Positions 16,794 through 24,459 of a stretch of DNA of 64,000 nt are shown piece after piece. The stretch lies in NCBI RefSeq assembly GCF_002157855.1, contig NZ_CP020880.1, positions 1,240,001-1,304,000 of the forward strand, in the 5' to 3' direction. Position numbers and translations under genes: made by a program. The stretch comes from Sutcliffiella horikoshii. Lineage in GTDB: Bacteria > Bacillota > Bacilli > Bacillales > Bacillaceae_I. The notes under the pieces were generated by a model that was not told the DNA's origin, searched no databases, and saw only the letters and a program-made list of their open reading frames with translations. Every line of letters begins with the position of its first letter. Positions within the stretch are counted from its first letter, which is position 1.

Positions 16794-17516
16794 GTGGAAC
16801 TATTTATAGACTTATTAAAGGTCTTGGGGAGAATTATCACGATTCTTCCGCTTATGTTAATTGTAACTCTATTTATGGGAAAGCGGTCCATTGGAGAGCT
16901 TCCTGTATTTGATTTCATTGTTATTATCACACTTGGGGCAGTAGTTGGAGCAGATATTGCAGACCCCAGCATCCATCATTTTCCTACTGTAGGTGCAATT
17001 ATCGCGATAGGTCTTTTACAGAAGGTAATAGCGTGGGGAAAGATAAAAAATCATAAGCTTGGCAGACTTTTAACGTTTGAACCGACCTTAGTCCTCTATG
17101 ACGGACAATTTCATATTAAGAATATGAAAAAAATAAGTTATTCCATTGACAATATCCTACAGATGCTACGAGAAAAAGATGTATTTAAACTGGAAGATGT
17201 TCACTTTGCCCTCATTGAAGCCAATGGAAATATATCCGTGAAGATGAAGTCCAATAAAGAGGTCGCAAAAGTAGAAGATGTTCGCTCGGAAGGATACGTA
17301 AACTCTGTGGAATTTCCAGTCATAATGGATGGACGAATCTATATAGAAGCATTAAGATACAAGGGATTAAACGAAGCCTGGCTTCGAGAAGAACTGTTAA
17401 AACGGAAAATAACTGGTGTGGAAGATGTATTTTATGCCTCTGTTGATGAACGAAATGACTTACATGTCTCTTTGCGCAAACCTCTAAAAGAACCATCTAT
17501 TCCTATTTTTCACTAA
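16794..17516 (+). CDS. DUF421 (YetF-type) membrane protein, second copy
   Basis: 240 residues, the same length and layout as the preceding gene: MELFIDLLKVLGRIITILPLMLIVTL membrane start, FMGKRSIGELPVFDF, then the soluble domain with FEPTLVLYDGQFHIKN. It differs from copy one mainly in the charged linker (around residues 155-175) and at the C terminus, though both end SIPIFH/SVPIFH. GTG 16794 follows the ribosome site AGGAGGGCG. Its 3' end overlaps the convergent YhjD-like gene by 14 bases. Confidence 0.85.
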   Translation: MELFIDLLKVLGRIITILPLMLIVTLFMGKRSIGELPVFDFIVIITLGAVVGADIADPSIHHFPTVGAIIAIGLLQKVIAWGKIKNHKLGRLLTFEPTLVLYDGQFHIKNMKKISYSIDNILQMLREKDVFKLEDVHFALIEANGNISVKMKSNKEVAKVEDVRSEGYVNSVEFPVIMDGRIYIEALRYKGLNEAWLREELLKRKITGVEDVFYASVDERNDLHVSLRKPLKEPSIPIFH

Positions 17517-17880
17517 TCGAAGACTCTTCCATCCTCAATATATATTGCATCAAAAGTTCATTCACCTTATTTCTGATTCTCGGGTTGAAATAGTTATGGT
17601 GTTCTTCATATCCATTAAACAAAAAAGCATACATGGTGAAGGATTCATCTTGTTTTAATTTGTGGAGCTTCATTTGTTGCTGTTTCATATCGGCTTTTAT
17701 TTGCTTAAGTTGTAGCTGGATTTTGCGCATTACCTGATCAATGAGAGTAAGATAGGGTTCTTTTAATTTTATTCCGCTGTCTTTAATAATGCTTGTATCT
17801 CTTTCTAAAACAATCAGTAACAAAGGAAGATATATCGCCTGTTCAAACAGGTATATTTGTTCTTTTGATAATCTTGTCAT
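17503..17880 (-). CDS. yhjD: YhjD family protein (unknown function)
   Basis: 125 residues with no membrane segment. The middle (residues 45-80) is rich in Lys/Gln and predicted helical or coiled coil (VMRKIQLQLKQIKADMKQQQ), followed by FLFNGYEEHHNYFNPRIRNKVNELL, a block I associate with B. subtilis YhjD. Later yhjE and sipV follow, as in B. subtilis. Its promoter carries a LexA-like box, so DNA damage may induce it. It overlaps the tail of the convergent DUF421 gene. Confidence 0.65.
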   Translation of the reverse strand: MTRLSKEQIYLFEQAIYLPLLLIVLERDTSIIKDSGIKLKEPYLTLIDQVMRKIQLQLKQIKADMKQQQMKLHKLKQDESFTMYAFLFNGYEEHHNYFNPRIRNKVNELLMQYILRMEESSISEK

Positions 17881-17902
17881 TTCATCTTCCTCCTAAAATA
17901 TT

Positions 17903-17916
17903 AGAACGTTTGTTCT
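17903..17916. promoter_or_regulatory. LexA (SOS)-like box
   Basis: On the minus strand AGAACAAACGTTCT contains GAAC-RNRY-GTTC, the core of the B. subtilis SOS box CGAACRNRYGTTYC; only the two outermost bases differ. It sits just downstream of the -10 of the YhjD-like gene. Confidence 0.6.
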
Positions 17917-17923
17917 TATTTAT

Positions 17924-17951
17924 TTTATACCAAAGTCTTAAAAATATGCAA
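17924..17951 (-). promoter_or_regulatory. promoter of the YhjD-like gene
   Basis: On the minus strand TTGCAT, 16 bases, TATAAA, with the LexA-like box immediately downstream. Confidence 0.5.
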
Positions 17952-18057
17952 GCAACTTTTTAAACTGTAAATAAAGTTTTTCAAATTTATTAAAGGGGAA
18001 TTATTTCATTTGTCGAAATAAGTAGAATAGAGAATTTTACATAAGGGAGAGATTTCA

Positions 18058-20049
18058 ATGACAAAAAGAAAAATAGAGTCAACAGATCTGTTTCGTCTAA
18101 CATCTATTACCGATCCGCAATGGGATAAACATTCCCGTAAGTTTGCGTTTGTGCAGACTACAGTACATGAGGAAGAAAATGAATATCGCTCTACCATTTA
18201 CGTGGGGGATTTAGAGGGGAACGCCGTACCATTCACATCTGGAAAAGGGAGAGCAACAAGCCCAAGATGGTCTCCTGATGGGAGCAAGCTTGCTTTTGTC
18301 TCCAACCGTAATGAGAAAAGCCAACTATATGTTATGCCTGTAAACGGGGGAGAAGCAGAGCAGGTTACTTTCTGTAAAAATGGGGCAAGAGGGCCGGTGT
18401 GGTCACCATGTGGAACGAAACTATTGTTTAGTACTTCTGTAGAGAGTGCGGAGGATTTGCATTCTACGAGCTCTAAAAGCGAGGAAAAGAAAAAGCCTGA
18501 ACCTCTTGTAGTGGAGAAAATGCGCTACAAGTCCGATGCTAAGGGGTTTTTAGATAACAAAAACGATCATCTTGCGCTATTGGATTTGAAAACAAAGGAA
18601 GTAAGTCTCCTCACAGAAGGAGACAGGGATTATGGAAGCGCTGCATGGTCGCCTGATGGAACAAAAATTGCTTTTGTAGCAAATCTTGAAGAAAATCCAG
18701 ATGTTTCGTTGGTTTCTGATGTTTATGTGATGGATGTTCAGTCAAAAGAAAAGAAAAAAATTACACACAGCAACGGTTTCTTTTCCACGATCTCCTTTTC
18801 CCCAGACGGTCAGTACCTGGGCTTTTTAGGTCATGAGAAAGAGTTTCAAAGTGCGACGTTGACCCGTGTATGGGTAACTCAGGTTGCAACAGGGGAAACT
18901 CATTGCCTAACAGAAAACCTTGATGTGGAGGTTGGAGACGTTGCAATTGGCGATTTCCATTCCGGTAATGTGAACCCTGGACTTATGTGGACAGACGAGA
19001 GTGAAGGTTTTTATTTCTTAATGAGTGACCAAGGTGCTACAGGAATCTACTTTGGTTCTTTGGATGGTTCTATGTACCCGATTCATCTCCCGGATGAGCA
19101 CGTATATGCAGTAAGCATGCTGACGGATACGCATGAAGCAATTGTAGGCGTAAGCAACTCTACAGATCCAGGCGAACTTTACCACCTTGATTTCCGTTCC
19201 CAAACACGGACCCAACTGACCAAAGTCAATGAAGCTTGGAAAAATGAAGTAGAATTAAGTGTGGCAGAACCTATCCGTTATAAAGCACCAGATGGTTGGG
19301 ATTTGCATGGTTGGATTATGAAACCTGCAGGATTTGAAGAAGGAAAGAAATATCCGACCATCTTAGAGGTACATGGTGGACCTCATGCCATGTATGCCAA
19401 TACTTACTTCCATGAGTTTCAAACTTTGACCGCACAAGGATTTGTCGTGTTATTCACTAACCCGCGTGGAAGCCATGGATATGGCCAGGAATTTGTCGAT
19501 GCTGTGCGTGGAGATTATGGTGGCAAGGATTATCTCGATGTCATGGCTGCGATGGATTATGCCCTCGAAACATTTGACTTTATCGATGAAAAGAATTTAG
19601 GCATTACCGGAGGAAGCTATGGCGGGTTTATGACAAACTGGGTGGTCAGTCACACTGATCGTTTTAAAGCAGCTGTCACACAACGATCCATTTCAAACTG
19701 GCTGAGCTTTTATGGTGTCAGTGACATTGGTTACTACTTCTCCGAATGGGAAGTAAAAGGAGATATGGGAGAAAAAGTCGATAAACTTTGGGATCATTCT
19801 CCTATCAAATATGTGAGCGATGTCAATACGCCACTTTTAATCTTGCATGGGGAAAAAGATTATCGATGTCCGGTGGAGCAAGCAGAGCAGCTATTCATAG
19901 CCTTGAAACAACAAGGGAAGACCACTAAGCTTGTTCGTTTCCCAGGTGCAAATCATGAGCTTTCGAGAAGTGGAGATCCAGCACTTCGTATTCACAGACT
20001 AGATCACATTAAGAGCTGGTTTGTAGAGTACTTGGAAGGCGCTAAGTAA
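18058..20049 (+). CDS. S9 family peptidase (acylaminoacyl-peptidase type, YuxL-like)
   Basis: 663 residues, normal for the family. The N-terminal part is a beta-propeller of WD40/TolB-like repeats (SPRWSPDGSKLAFVSNR, GPVWSPCGTKLLF, AAWSPDGTKIAFVAN, FSPDGQYLGFLG). The C-terminal alpha/beta-hydrolase domain has the nucleophile GGSYGG, the Asp in HGEKDYRCP and the His in GANHELSRSG. It cleaves short peptides, possibly from their acylated N terminus, in the cytoplasm; no signal peptide is seen. It is monocistronic, with AAGGGAGAG before the ATG and a strong terminator after it. Confidence 0.9.
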   Translation: MTKRKIESTDLFRLTSITDPQWDKHSRKFAFVQTTVHEEENEYRSTIYVGDLEGNAVPFTSGKGRATSPRWSPDGSKLAFVSNRNEKSQLYVMPVNGGEAEQVTFCKNGARGPVWSPCGTKLLFSTSVESAEDLHSTSSKSEEKKKPEPLVVEKMRYKSDAKGFLDNKNDHLALLDLKTKEVSLLTEGDRDYGSAAWSPDGTKIAFVANLEENPDVSLVSDVYVMDVQSKEKKKITHSNGFFSTISFSPDGQYLGFLGHEKEFQSATLTRVWVTQVATGETHCLTENLDVEVGDVAIGDFHSGNVNPGLMWTDESEGFYFLMSDQGATGIYFGSLDGSMYPIHLPDEHVYAVSMLTDTHEAIVGVSNSTDPGELYHLDFRSQTRTQLTKVNEAWKNEVELSVAEPIRYKAPDGWDLHGWIMKPAGFEEGKKYPTILEVHGGPHAMYANTYFHEFQTLTAQGFVVLFTNPRGSHGYGQEFVDAVRGDYGGKDYLDVMAAMDYALETFDFIDEKNLGITGGSYGGFMTNWVVSHTDRFKAAVTQRSISNWLSFYGVSDIGYYFSEWEVKGDMGEKVDKLWDHSPIKYVSDVNTPLLILHGEKDYRCPVEQAEQLFIALKQQGKTTKLVRFPGANHELSRSGDPALRIHRLDHIKSWFVEYLEGAK

Positions 20050-20063
20050 AAGGTAGTAAATAG

Positions 20064-20096
20064 ACGGAGCTCTTCCTTTTGGGAGAGCTTCGTTTT
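20064..20096 (+). terminator. terminator after S9 peptidase
   Basis: A 13-base-pair stem (ACGGAGCTCTTCC / GGGAGAGCTTCGT, G-U pairs included) with a TTTT loop, followed by TTT. Confidence 0.85.
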
Positions 20097-20119
20097 ACTG
20101 AAGTGATAGGAGAAAATGG

Positions 20120-20182
20120 TTTTGGCACCAACTCGGGTGCTTTTGGCACCAACTTAGGGGATTTTGGCACCAACTGGACTTC
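20120..20182. repeat. 21-bp tandem array, left part
   Basis: TTTTGGCACCAACT recurs at 20120, 20141 and 20162, an exact 21-bp period, each followed by a variable 7-base tail. The array is interrupted by the IS3-family element and continues on the right. Confidence 0.85.
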
Positions 20183-20301
20183 TGTCAAGAAAATGGACAC
20201 TTATATGCCTTGAATTGGCGTACTTTTTTCCTTCCGCGCTCCGTGTTCCACTACGCTTGCACGCCTCTACATAAACAAACAATAAAGTTCACATTGTTTC
20301 T

Positions 20302-21168
20302 TTATGCAGAGGTTTTACGACCCAAATTGGCATCCTTTTGTTGTGCCATTTCATACGCCATTTCGTACTCATTTGGTGTGGCGTATTCTAGGGTTGAATG
20401 GATTCTTTTTCTGTTGTAAAACTCCACATAAAATTGCACAGCTGCCATAGCCTCTGCTTTTGTGGTGAAACGAAATTTATTCAAGTATTCTTTTTTCATG
20501 GAGGCAAAGAATGATTCCGCACAAGCATTGTCGTATGGAGTGGCTTTCCTACTCATACTGATCTTTGCTTTGGCATCTTCTAGGACGTCGATGTAATCTT
20601 TGGAACAGTACTGCGACCCTCTATCTGAATGGTGGATCCAACCTTTTTTCGGTTCCCTTAATTTTATTGCCTCCTTTAACGCTCGAAGAGGTAAACTACG
20701 ATCCATTCGGTCGCACATTGAATAACTAATAACTTTTCGTCCAAATAAGTCTAGAATTGGATTGAAATAGATGAAACCTTCCATGGTAGAAATATACGTG
20801 ATATCAGTGACCCAAACCATATTTGGGGCCTCTGGGTTAAACGCTTGTTTCAAGTTGTTTTTAAACGTTCGGTTAGAGTGATCAGAATCTGTAGTGGCAA
20901 TGAAACTCTTAGGCGGAGTGGCATACAGTCCTAGTACCTTCATTCGCTTGGCTACTGTACTAGCTGATACATTAAAATCGTCATAGTCTACTAACTTTTG
21001 ATGTATTCTCACACTTCCATACGTCTCTAGATTGTCATAAAAATGAAAACGGATACGGTCATCAAGTTGCCTTCTCCACTGTTCTCGTTCCGTTTCTTCT
21101 CGTTCTAACCGTTTCACATACAAATAGTATCCAGATGTAGTCACACCAAGGGCTCTGCACATCATCAC
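20302..21168 (-). CDS. IS3-family transposase OrfB (integrase domain)
   Basis: 288 residues from the first ATG. The DDE integrase core is visible: VWVTDITYIST (first Asp), WIHHSDRGSQYCSKDYIDVL (second Asp) and the Glu in DNACAESFFASMKKE, then NRKRIHSTLEYATPNEYE. In vivo it is most likely made as an OrfAB fusion: without slippage the frame extends upstream from the A6G site at 21249 (GHAHLHARKEVRFAFIHSHR ...), giving the usual IS150-type N terminus. The frame is intact, so the element may be functional. Confidence 0.92.
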   Translation of the reverse strand: MMMCRALGVTTSGYYLYVKRLEREETEREQWRRQLDDRIRFHFYDNLETYGSVRIHQKLVDYDDFNVSASTVAKRMKVLGLYATPPKSFIATTDSDHSNRTFKNNLKQAFNPEAPNMVWVTDITYISTMEGFIYFNPILDLFGRKVISYSMCDRMDRSLPLRALKEAIKLREPKKGWIHHSDRGSQYCSKDYIDVLEDAKAKISMSRKATPYDNACAESFFASMKKEYLNKFRFTTKAEAMAAVQFYVEFYNRKRIHSTLEYATPNEYEMAYEMAQQKDANLGRKTSA

Positions 21169-21209
21169 TACAGTGTGTTCATCCCGATGGGAATGAATAA
21201 ACGCAAACC

Positions 21210-21515
21210 TTACTTCTTTTCTTGCGTGAAGATGTGCATGGCCTTTTTTAAGATCGTTAACTCTTCTTCTAATTCAAGTTTACTTTTTCTTTCTGCTTCA
21301 AACATTTCTCTGTATTCTGTAGCTGTTAGTAGTTGATTTTGAGCATTTTTTTCTTCTGCTTTCTTCTGATCCCGGTACTTCTTTAACCATTTTTGTAGGG
21401 TATCATAAGGAATATCTAGGTTTTGGCTCACATCGACTATTTTATGTCCGTCTAATTCAATTTGTTTCACTACAAATTCCTTGAATTCTGGGGAGTAGGA
21501 TTTGTATTTTGCCAT
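21210..21515 (-). CDS. IS3-family OrfA (helix-turn-helix)
   Basis: 101 residues from ATG 21515 (MAKYKSYSPEFKEFVVKQIE), preceded by AAGGACG. It contains a transposase_8-type helix-turn-helix (KIVDVSQNLDIPYDTLQKWLKKYRD) and a C-terminal leucine-zipper-like segment (AERKSKLELEEELTILKKAM). Near its end, on the minus strand at 21249-21243, is AAAAAAG, the classic -1 slippery heptamer that joins orfA to orfB in this family. Confidence 0.9.
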   Translation of the reverse strand: MAKYKSYSPEFKEFVVKQIELDGHKIVDVSQNLDIPYDTLQKWLKKYRDQKKAEEKNAQNQLLTATEYREMFEAERKSKLELEEELTILKKAMHIFTQEKK

Positions 21516-21591
21516 GATTAACACGTCCTTTTTATTGTTGATTATGATTAAATCATGACGCCAATAGGTGTGTCCACTTTTTATACTACAT

Positions 21592-21684
21592 CCACAACTT
21601 AGGGAATTTTGGCACGAACTCGAGTGCTTTTGGCACGAACTTAAGGAATTTTGGCACCAACTCGCATCCGTTTTGCACCAACTC
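21592..21684. repeat. 21-bp tandem array, right part
   Basis: A partial unit at about 21592 and then units at 21607, 21628, 21649 and 21670 (exact 21-bp spacing). Two have CACGAACT instead of CACCAACT, and the last is diverged. The array runs up to the leader of the VOC gene; an open frame through it is accidental, because 21 is a multiple of three. Confidence 0.85.
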
Positions 21685-21726
21685 TCTAGAAAACTATCTA
21701 AATCAATACAAGGGGGAACAATCTAT

Positions 21727-22095
21727 ATGATAAAAGGTCTTGATCACATCGTTTTATTCTGTAAAGACACGGAAAAATCCAAGGAATGGTACACAAATGC
21801 AGGATTTCAATACTCACATGGTTATGAAGGAATGCATTGGTTCCACTTAGGAAGCGGTCTGGTAATGCTTCATCCAGCAGGCGAAACAAGCCCAGGTATT
21901 ACAGAGGTGCATGCAGCTGTTGAAAATGTTAATAAGTTATTCCAATTTGTCACAGAAAATGGGCTTACTCCTATAGACCATCAGAATGGCAATAAAACAC
22001 TAACTGAGCCGGTCACTCGGCCATGGGGAGACATCCAGTTTGAACTGGAGGATCTAGATGGTCATCGCTGGGCATTTACACAGCGTGGAGAATAG
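21727..22095 (+). CDS. VOC family protein (glyoxalase/dioxygenase-like)
   Basis: 122 residues, one vicinal-oxygen-chelate domain: GLDHIVLFCKDTEKSKEWYTNAGF at the start with the first metal-ligand His, and FELEDLDGHRWAF at the end with the usual Glu and DPDG-like region (here DLDG). Substrate unknown; relatives include glyoxalases, dioxygenases and antibiotic-binding proteins. The true start is ATG 21727 (AAGGGGGAAC before it), not the longer frame from 21568 that runs through the repeats. Followed after four bases by an aminoglycoside-kinase-like gene, with which it surely forms an operon. Confidence 0.85.
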   Translation: MIKGLDHIVLFCKDTEKSKEWYTNAGFQYSHGYEGMHWFHLGSGLVMLHPAGETSPGITEVHAAVENVNKLFQFVTENGLTPIDHQNGNKTLTEPVTRPWGDIQFELEDLDGHRWAFTQRGE

Positions 22096-22098
22096 AGC

Positions 22099-23016
22099 AT
22101 GGTCATTCTCCCTCCAAATTATGTTCAGACAATAAGGAACATCCACCAAGAAAAAGGGAAAGTGTGGTTGCAGAACATTCCCTCCTTAATTAACTTCTGT
22201 GAGGAAAAGTGGAGTCTGAAGGTTCTCGCTCCATTTGACCTTTCGTATAATTTTGTTGCCCCTGCCAAGAAAATGGATGGAGCCCAAGTTGTTCTGAAAC
22301 TTTCCCTTCCGAACAAGGAATTCCGTTCAGAAGTGGAAGCGTTAAGCTTCTTTGCCGGAGAGGGCATGGTCCAAGTCATAGACACTGATGTTGAAAAAGG
22401 AATATTGATGTTAGAACGTCTATCTCCAGGTCATACCCTGGCAACGCTAGAGAATGAAGTGGAAGCAACCGAGATTGCTGCCGGTATCATGAAATCGTTA
22501 TGGGTACCAGATACATCAGGTTCCAGTCTCCCTCAGATTGAAGAAAGAGAGCAAAGCCTCATGAATTTTTTCAAAGCACATCCGATAGGTAAAGCTCCTA
22601 TTACACAAAATCTTCTTAAGAAAGCCATTCATACATTCCGAAGCTTGTTGGATGACAAAAAGGAAAGGTATATTTTACATGGAGACCTTCATCATTACAA
22701 TATCTTAAAATCGCATTCATCTTGGGTGGCAATCGACCCTAAAGGATTGGTGGGAGAACGGGAGTACGATACCATTCAATTTCTTCTAAACAATCTTCCG
22801 GATGATAAGTTAGAACAAACCATATCGAAAAGAATTGCTGTTTTGGTGGATAATTTGAAACTGGATGAACGACGAATCCTTGCGTGGGGGTTCGCACACT
22901 CTGTACTCTCTGTTTGCTGGTCGTTGGAAGACGGGGAAGAATATAGTGAACCATTTTATAAAAGCATATTTGTATTTGAGAAATTACATAATGAAAAGTT
23001 TGGCTGTTTAACATAG
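22099..23016 (+). CDS. aminoglycoside/hydroxyurea-type phosphotransferase family protein
   Basis: 305 residues, kinase-like fold of the APH(6)/HUR group (streptomycin 6-kinase relatives). Visible: VVLKLSLPNKEFRSEVEAL (Lys of the ATP site), LERLSPGHTL, the catalytic loop ILHGDLHHYNIL (Asp as base), and AIDPKGLVGEREYD in place of the DFG-like motif. It may phosphorylate streptomycin-type antibiotics or an unknown small molecule; resistance is not proved by sequence. It is coupled to the VOC gene. Confidence 0.85.
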   Translation: MVILPPNYVQTIRNIHQEKGKVWLQNIPSLINFCEEKWSLKVLAPFDLSYNFVAPAKKMDGAQVVLKLSLPNKEFRSEVEALSFFAGEGMVQVIDTDVEKGILMLERLSPGHTLATLENEVEATEIAAGIMKSLWVPDTSGSSLPQIEEREQSLMNFFKAHPIGKAPITQNLLKKAIHTFRSLLDDKKERYILHGDLHHYNILKSHSSWVAIDPKGLVGEREYDTIQFLLNNLPDDKLEQTISKRIAVLVDNLKLDERRILAWGFAHSVLSVCWSLEDGEEYSEPFYKSIFVFEKLHNEKFGCLT

Positions 23017-23108
23017 TAAAATTATTAAATGAGGTTATTTAATGGGACAATAAAGGAATAATTAGTACAATAGAGAAAGATGACTAGCAGAGAAGTGGAG
23101 ATAGTGGA

Positions 23109-23714
23109 ATGGAATTTATAGAATATATAAAAGAATTACTGACAATGGAAAATCTTCTGGAGGTATTGGAAGAGTATCAATCATTTGGACCACTACCAGG
23201 TTTCTTGTTAGTGGTGCTGGAAGCTTTTCTTCCTTTTCTTCCTTTGATTGTAATCGTGATGGCAAATGCCGCTGCTTTTGGTCTTTGGTTGGGTTTTTTA
23301 ATTTCATGGTCAGGGGCCGTGGTCGGAGCAGTGATTGTTTACTATTTTGTACATAAACTGCAAAGATACCCAAGGATCCAGGCTTTGCTAAGAAAAGAGA
23401 AAATAAGGAAAATGATGTCTTGGATTGAGAGGCATGGCTTCGGGCCCATATTCTTTTTACTGTGTTTTCCGTTTACTCCGTCATTTTTGATCAATGTGGT
23501 TGCCGGGTTGTCCAAAATAAAGTTTTATCAATTTTTTCTGGCGTTGGTAGCCGGGAAAATGGTTATGATTTTTACCATCAGCTATATTGGCTATGACATC
23601 ATTTCGTTTATTCGTGCGCCGATTAAAACAGCCATCGCCATTACCATTATGCTGGTATTATGGTTTATCGGTAAAAAAGTAGAACTGCGTCTACAACTCT
23701 CAGGCGAAAAATAA
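23109..23714 (+). CDS. yhjE: TVP38/TMEM64 family membrane protein (YhjE-like)
   Basis: 201 residues with four to six hydrophobic segments and the DedA/VTT-type motif around FPFTPSFLINVVAGLSKIKFYQFFLALVAGK, plus an ERHGFGPIFFLLCF re-entrant region. DedA/VTT relatives move lipids such as undecaprenyl phosphate across membranes; this group's substrate is not settled. It directly precedes the signal peptidase gene, as yhjE precedes sipV in B. subtilis. Confidence 0.85.
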   Translation: MEFIEYIKELLTMENLLEVLEEYQSFGPLPGFLLVVLEAFLPFLPLIVIVMANAAAFGLWLGFLISWSGAVVGAVIVYYFVHKLQRYPRIQALLRKEKIRKMMSWIERHGFGPIFFLLCFPFTPSFLINVVAGLSKIKFYQFFLALVAGKMVMIFTISYIGYDIISFIRAPIKTAIAITIMLVLWFIGKKVELRLQLSGEK

Positions 23715-23718
23715 ACAA

Positions 23719-23747
23719 TTGTTTGTAAAAATTCAGTATATTATGAT
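23719..23747 (+). promoter_or_regulatory. possible promoter of sipV
   Basis: TTGTTT, 17 bases, TATGAT, lying in the 79-base gap after yhjE. Confidence 0.45.
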
Positions 23748-23793
23748 AATATTAAAGTACAAAAGACCTAGATAAATATTCGGGGGTTATGAA

Positions 23794-24351
23794 TTGAAAG
23801 AAAAGATCACAAAACGTAAATCAGCAATGAAATGGTTGATTGTCACATTCCTTTTGGTGCTTATGATTCGTGCGCTTTTCTTTTCTAATTATATTGTAGA
23901 AGGGCATTCCATGAATCCAACATTGGAGCAAGGGAATTTCCTAATGGTTAATAAAATGGTTTACTCCTTTACGAAGCCGGAACGATTTGATGTGGTCGTT
24001 TTTCAACAAGAAGATGAGGATATCCATTACGTAAAAAGAGTAATAGGGTTGCCAGGTGACCAAATTGAATACAAACAAGATATGCTTTATGTAAATGGAG
24101 AACAAGTAACAGAGCCGTTTATCTCTCCTGAGCGCTTGAAAATTTTTGGCGGCAACTTTACAGGTGATTTTTCTTTAGAAGAGTTGACGGGTGAAGATGC
24201 AGTACCGAAAGGTCATGTATTTGTTATAGGAGATAATAGGCTAAATAGCTTAGACAGCAGGCACTTTGGGTTTGTGAAAATAGAAGACATAGTCGGAAAA
24301 GTCCATGTCCGCTACTGGCCATTCGATGAATTTAATACGACCTTCAAGTAA
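23794..24351 (+). CDS. sipV: type I signal peptidase (SipV-like)
   Basis: 185 residues, a bitopic Gram-positive signal peptidase. One N-terminal membrane anchor (residues about 12-30), catalytic Ser in EGHSMNPTLE, catalytic Lys in YVKRVIGLPGDQ, and the box GDNRLNSLDSRHFG. It cleaves signal peptides of secreted proteins on the outside of the membrane. It starts at TTG 23794 behind CGGGGGTT. Location next to yhjE supports sipV rather than sipS. Confidence 0.93.
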   Translation: MKEKITKRKSAMKWLIVTFLLVLMIRALFFSNYIVEGHSMNPTLEQGNFLMVNKMVYSFTKPERFDVVVFQQEDEDIHYVKRVIGLPGDQIEYKQDMLYVNGEQVTEPFISPERLKIFGGNFTGDFSLEELTGEDAVPKGHVFVIGDNRLNSLDSRHFGFVKIEDIVGKVHVRYWPFDEFNTTFK

Positions 24352-24385
24352 AGAACAGCTTTTGATATGATTAGCTGTTCTTTTT
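24350..24385 (+). terminator. terminator after sipV
   Basis: AAAGAACAGCT pairs with AGCTGTTCTTT, followed by TTT. Confidence 0.85.
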
Positions 24386-24459
24386 AGTGTTTTTAGAAGC
24401 CTGTAATATTATAATAACAGTAATAGACTTAAAATTCAGAAAAAAAGGGGGGCGGGTAG

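Larger units (their letters stand above)
20183..21590 (-). mobile_element. IS3-family (IS150-like) insertion sequence
   Basis: About 1.4 kb. The ends read TGTCAAGAAAATGGACAC (20183) and, on the other strand, TGTAGTATAAAAAGTGGACA (from 21590); both carry TGT at the tip and TGGACAC inside. It holds orfA and orfB overlapping by a frameshift on the minus strand. It splits the 21-bp array. I could not identify a clear 3-4 bp target duplication. Confidence 0.85.

Noticed and set aside
21568-21726. N-terminal extension of the VOC protein
   Set aside because: It is a translation of the 21-bp array and IS end; the ribosome site and family start are at 21727.
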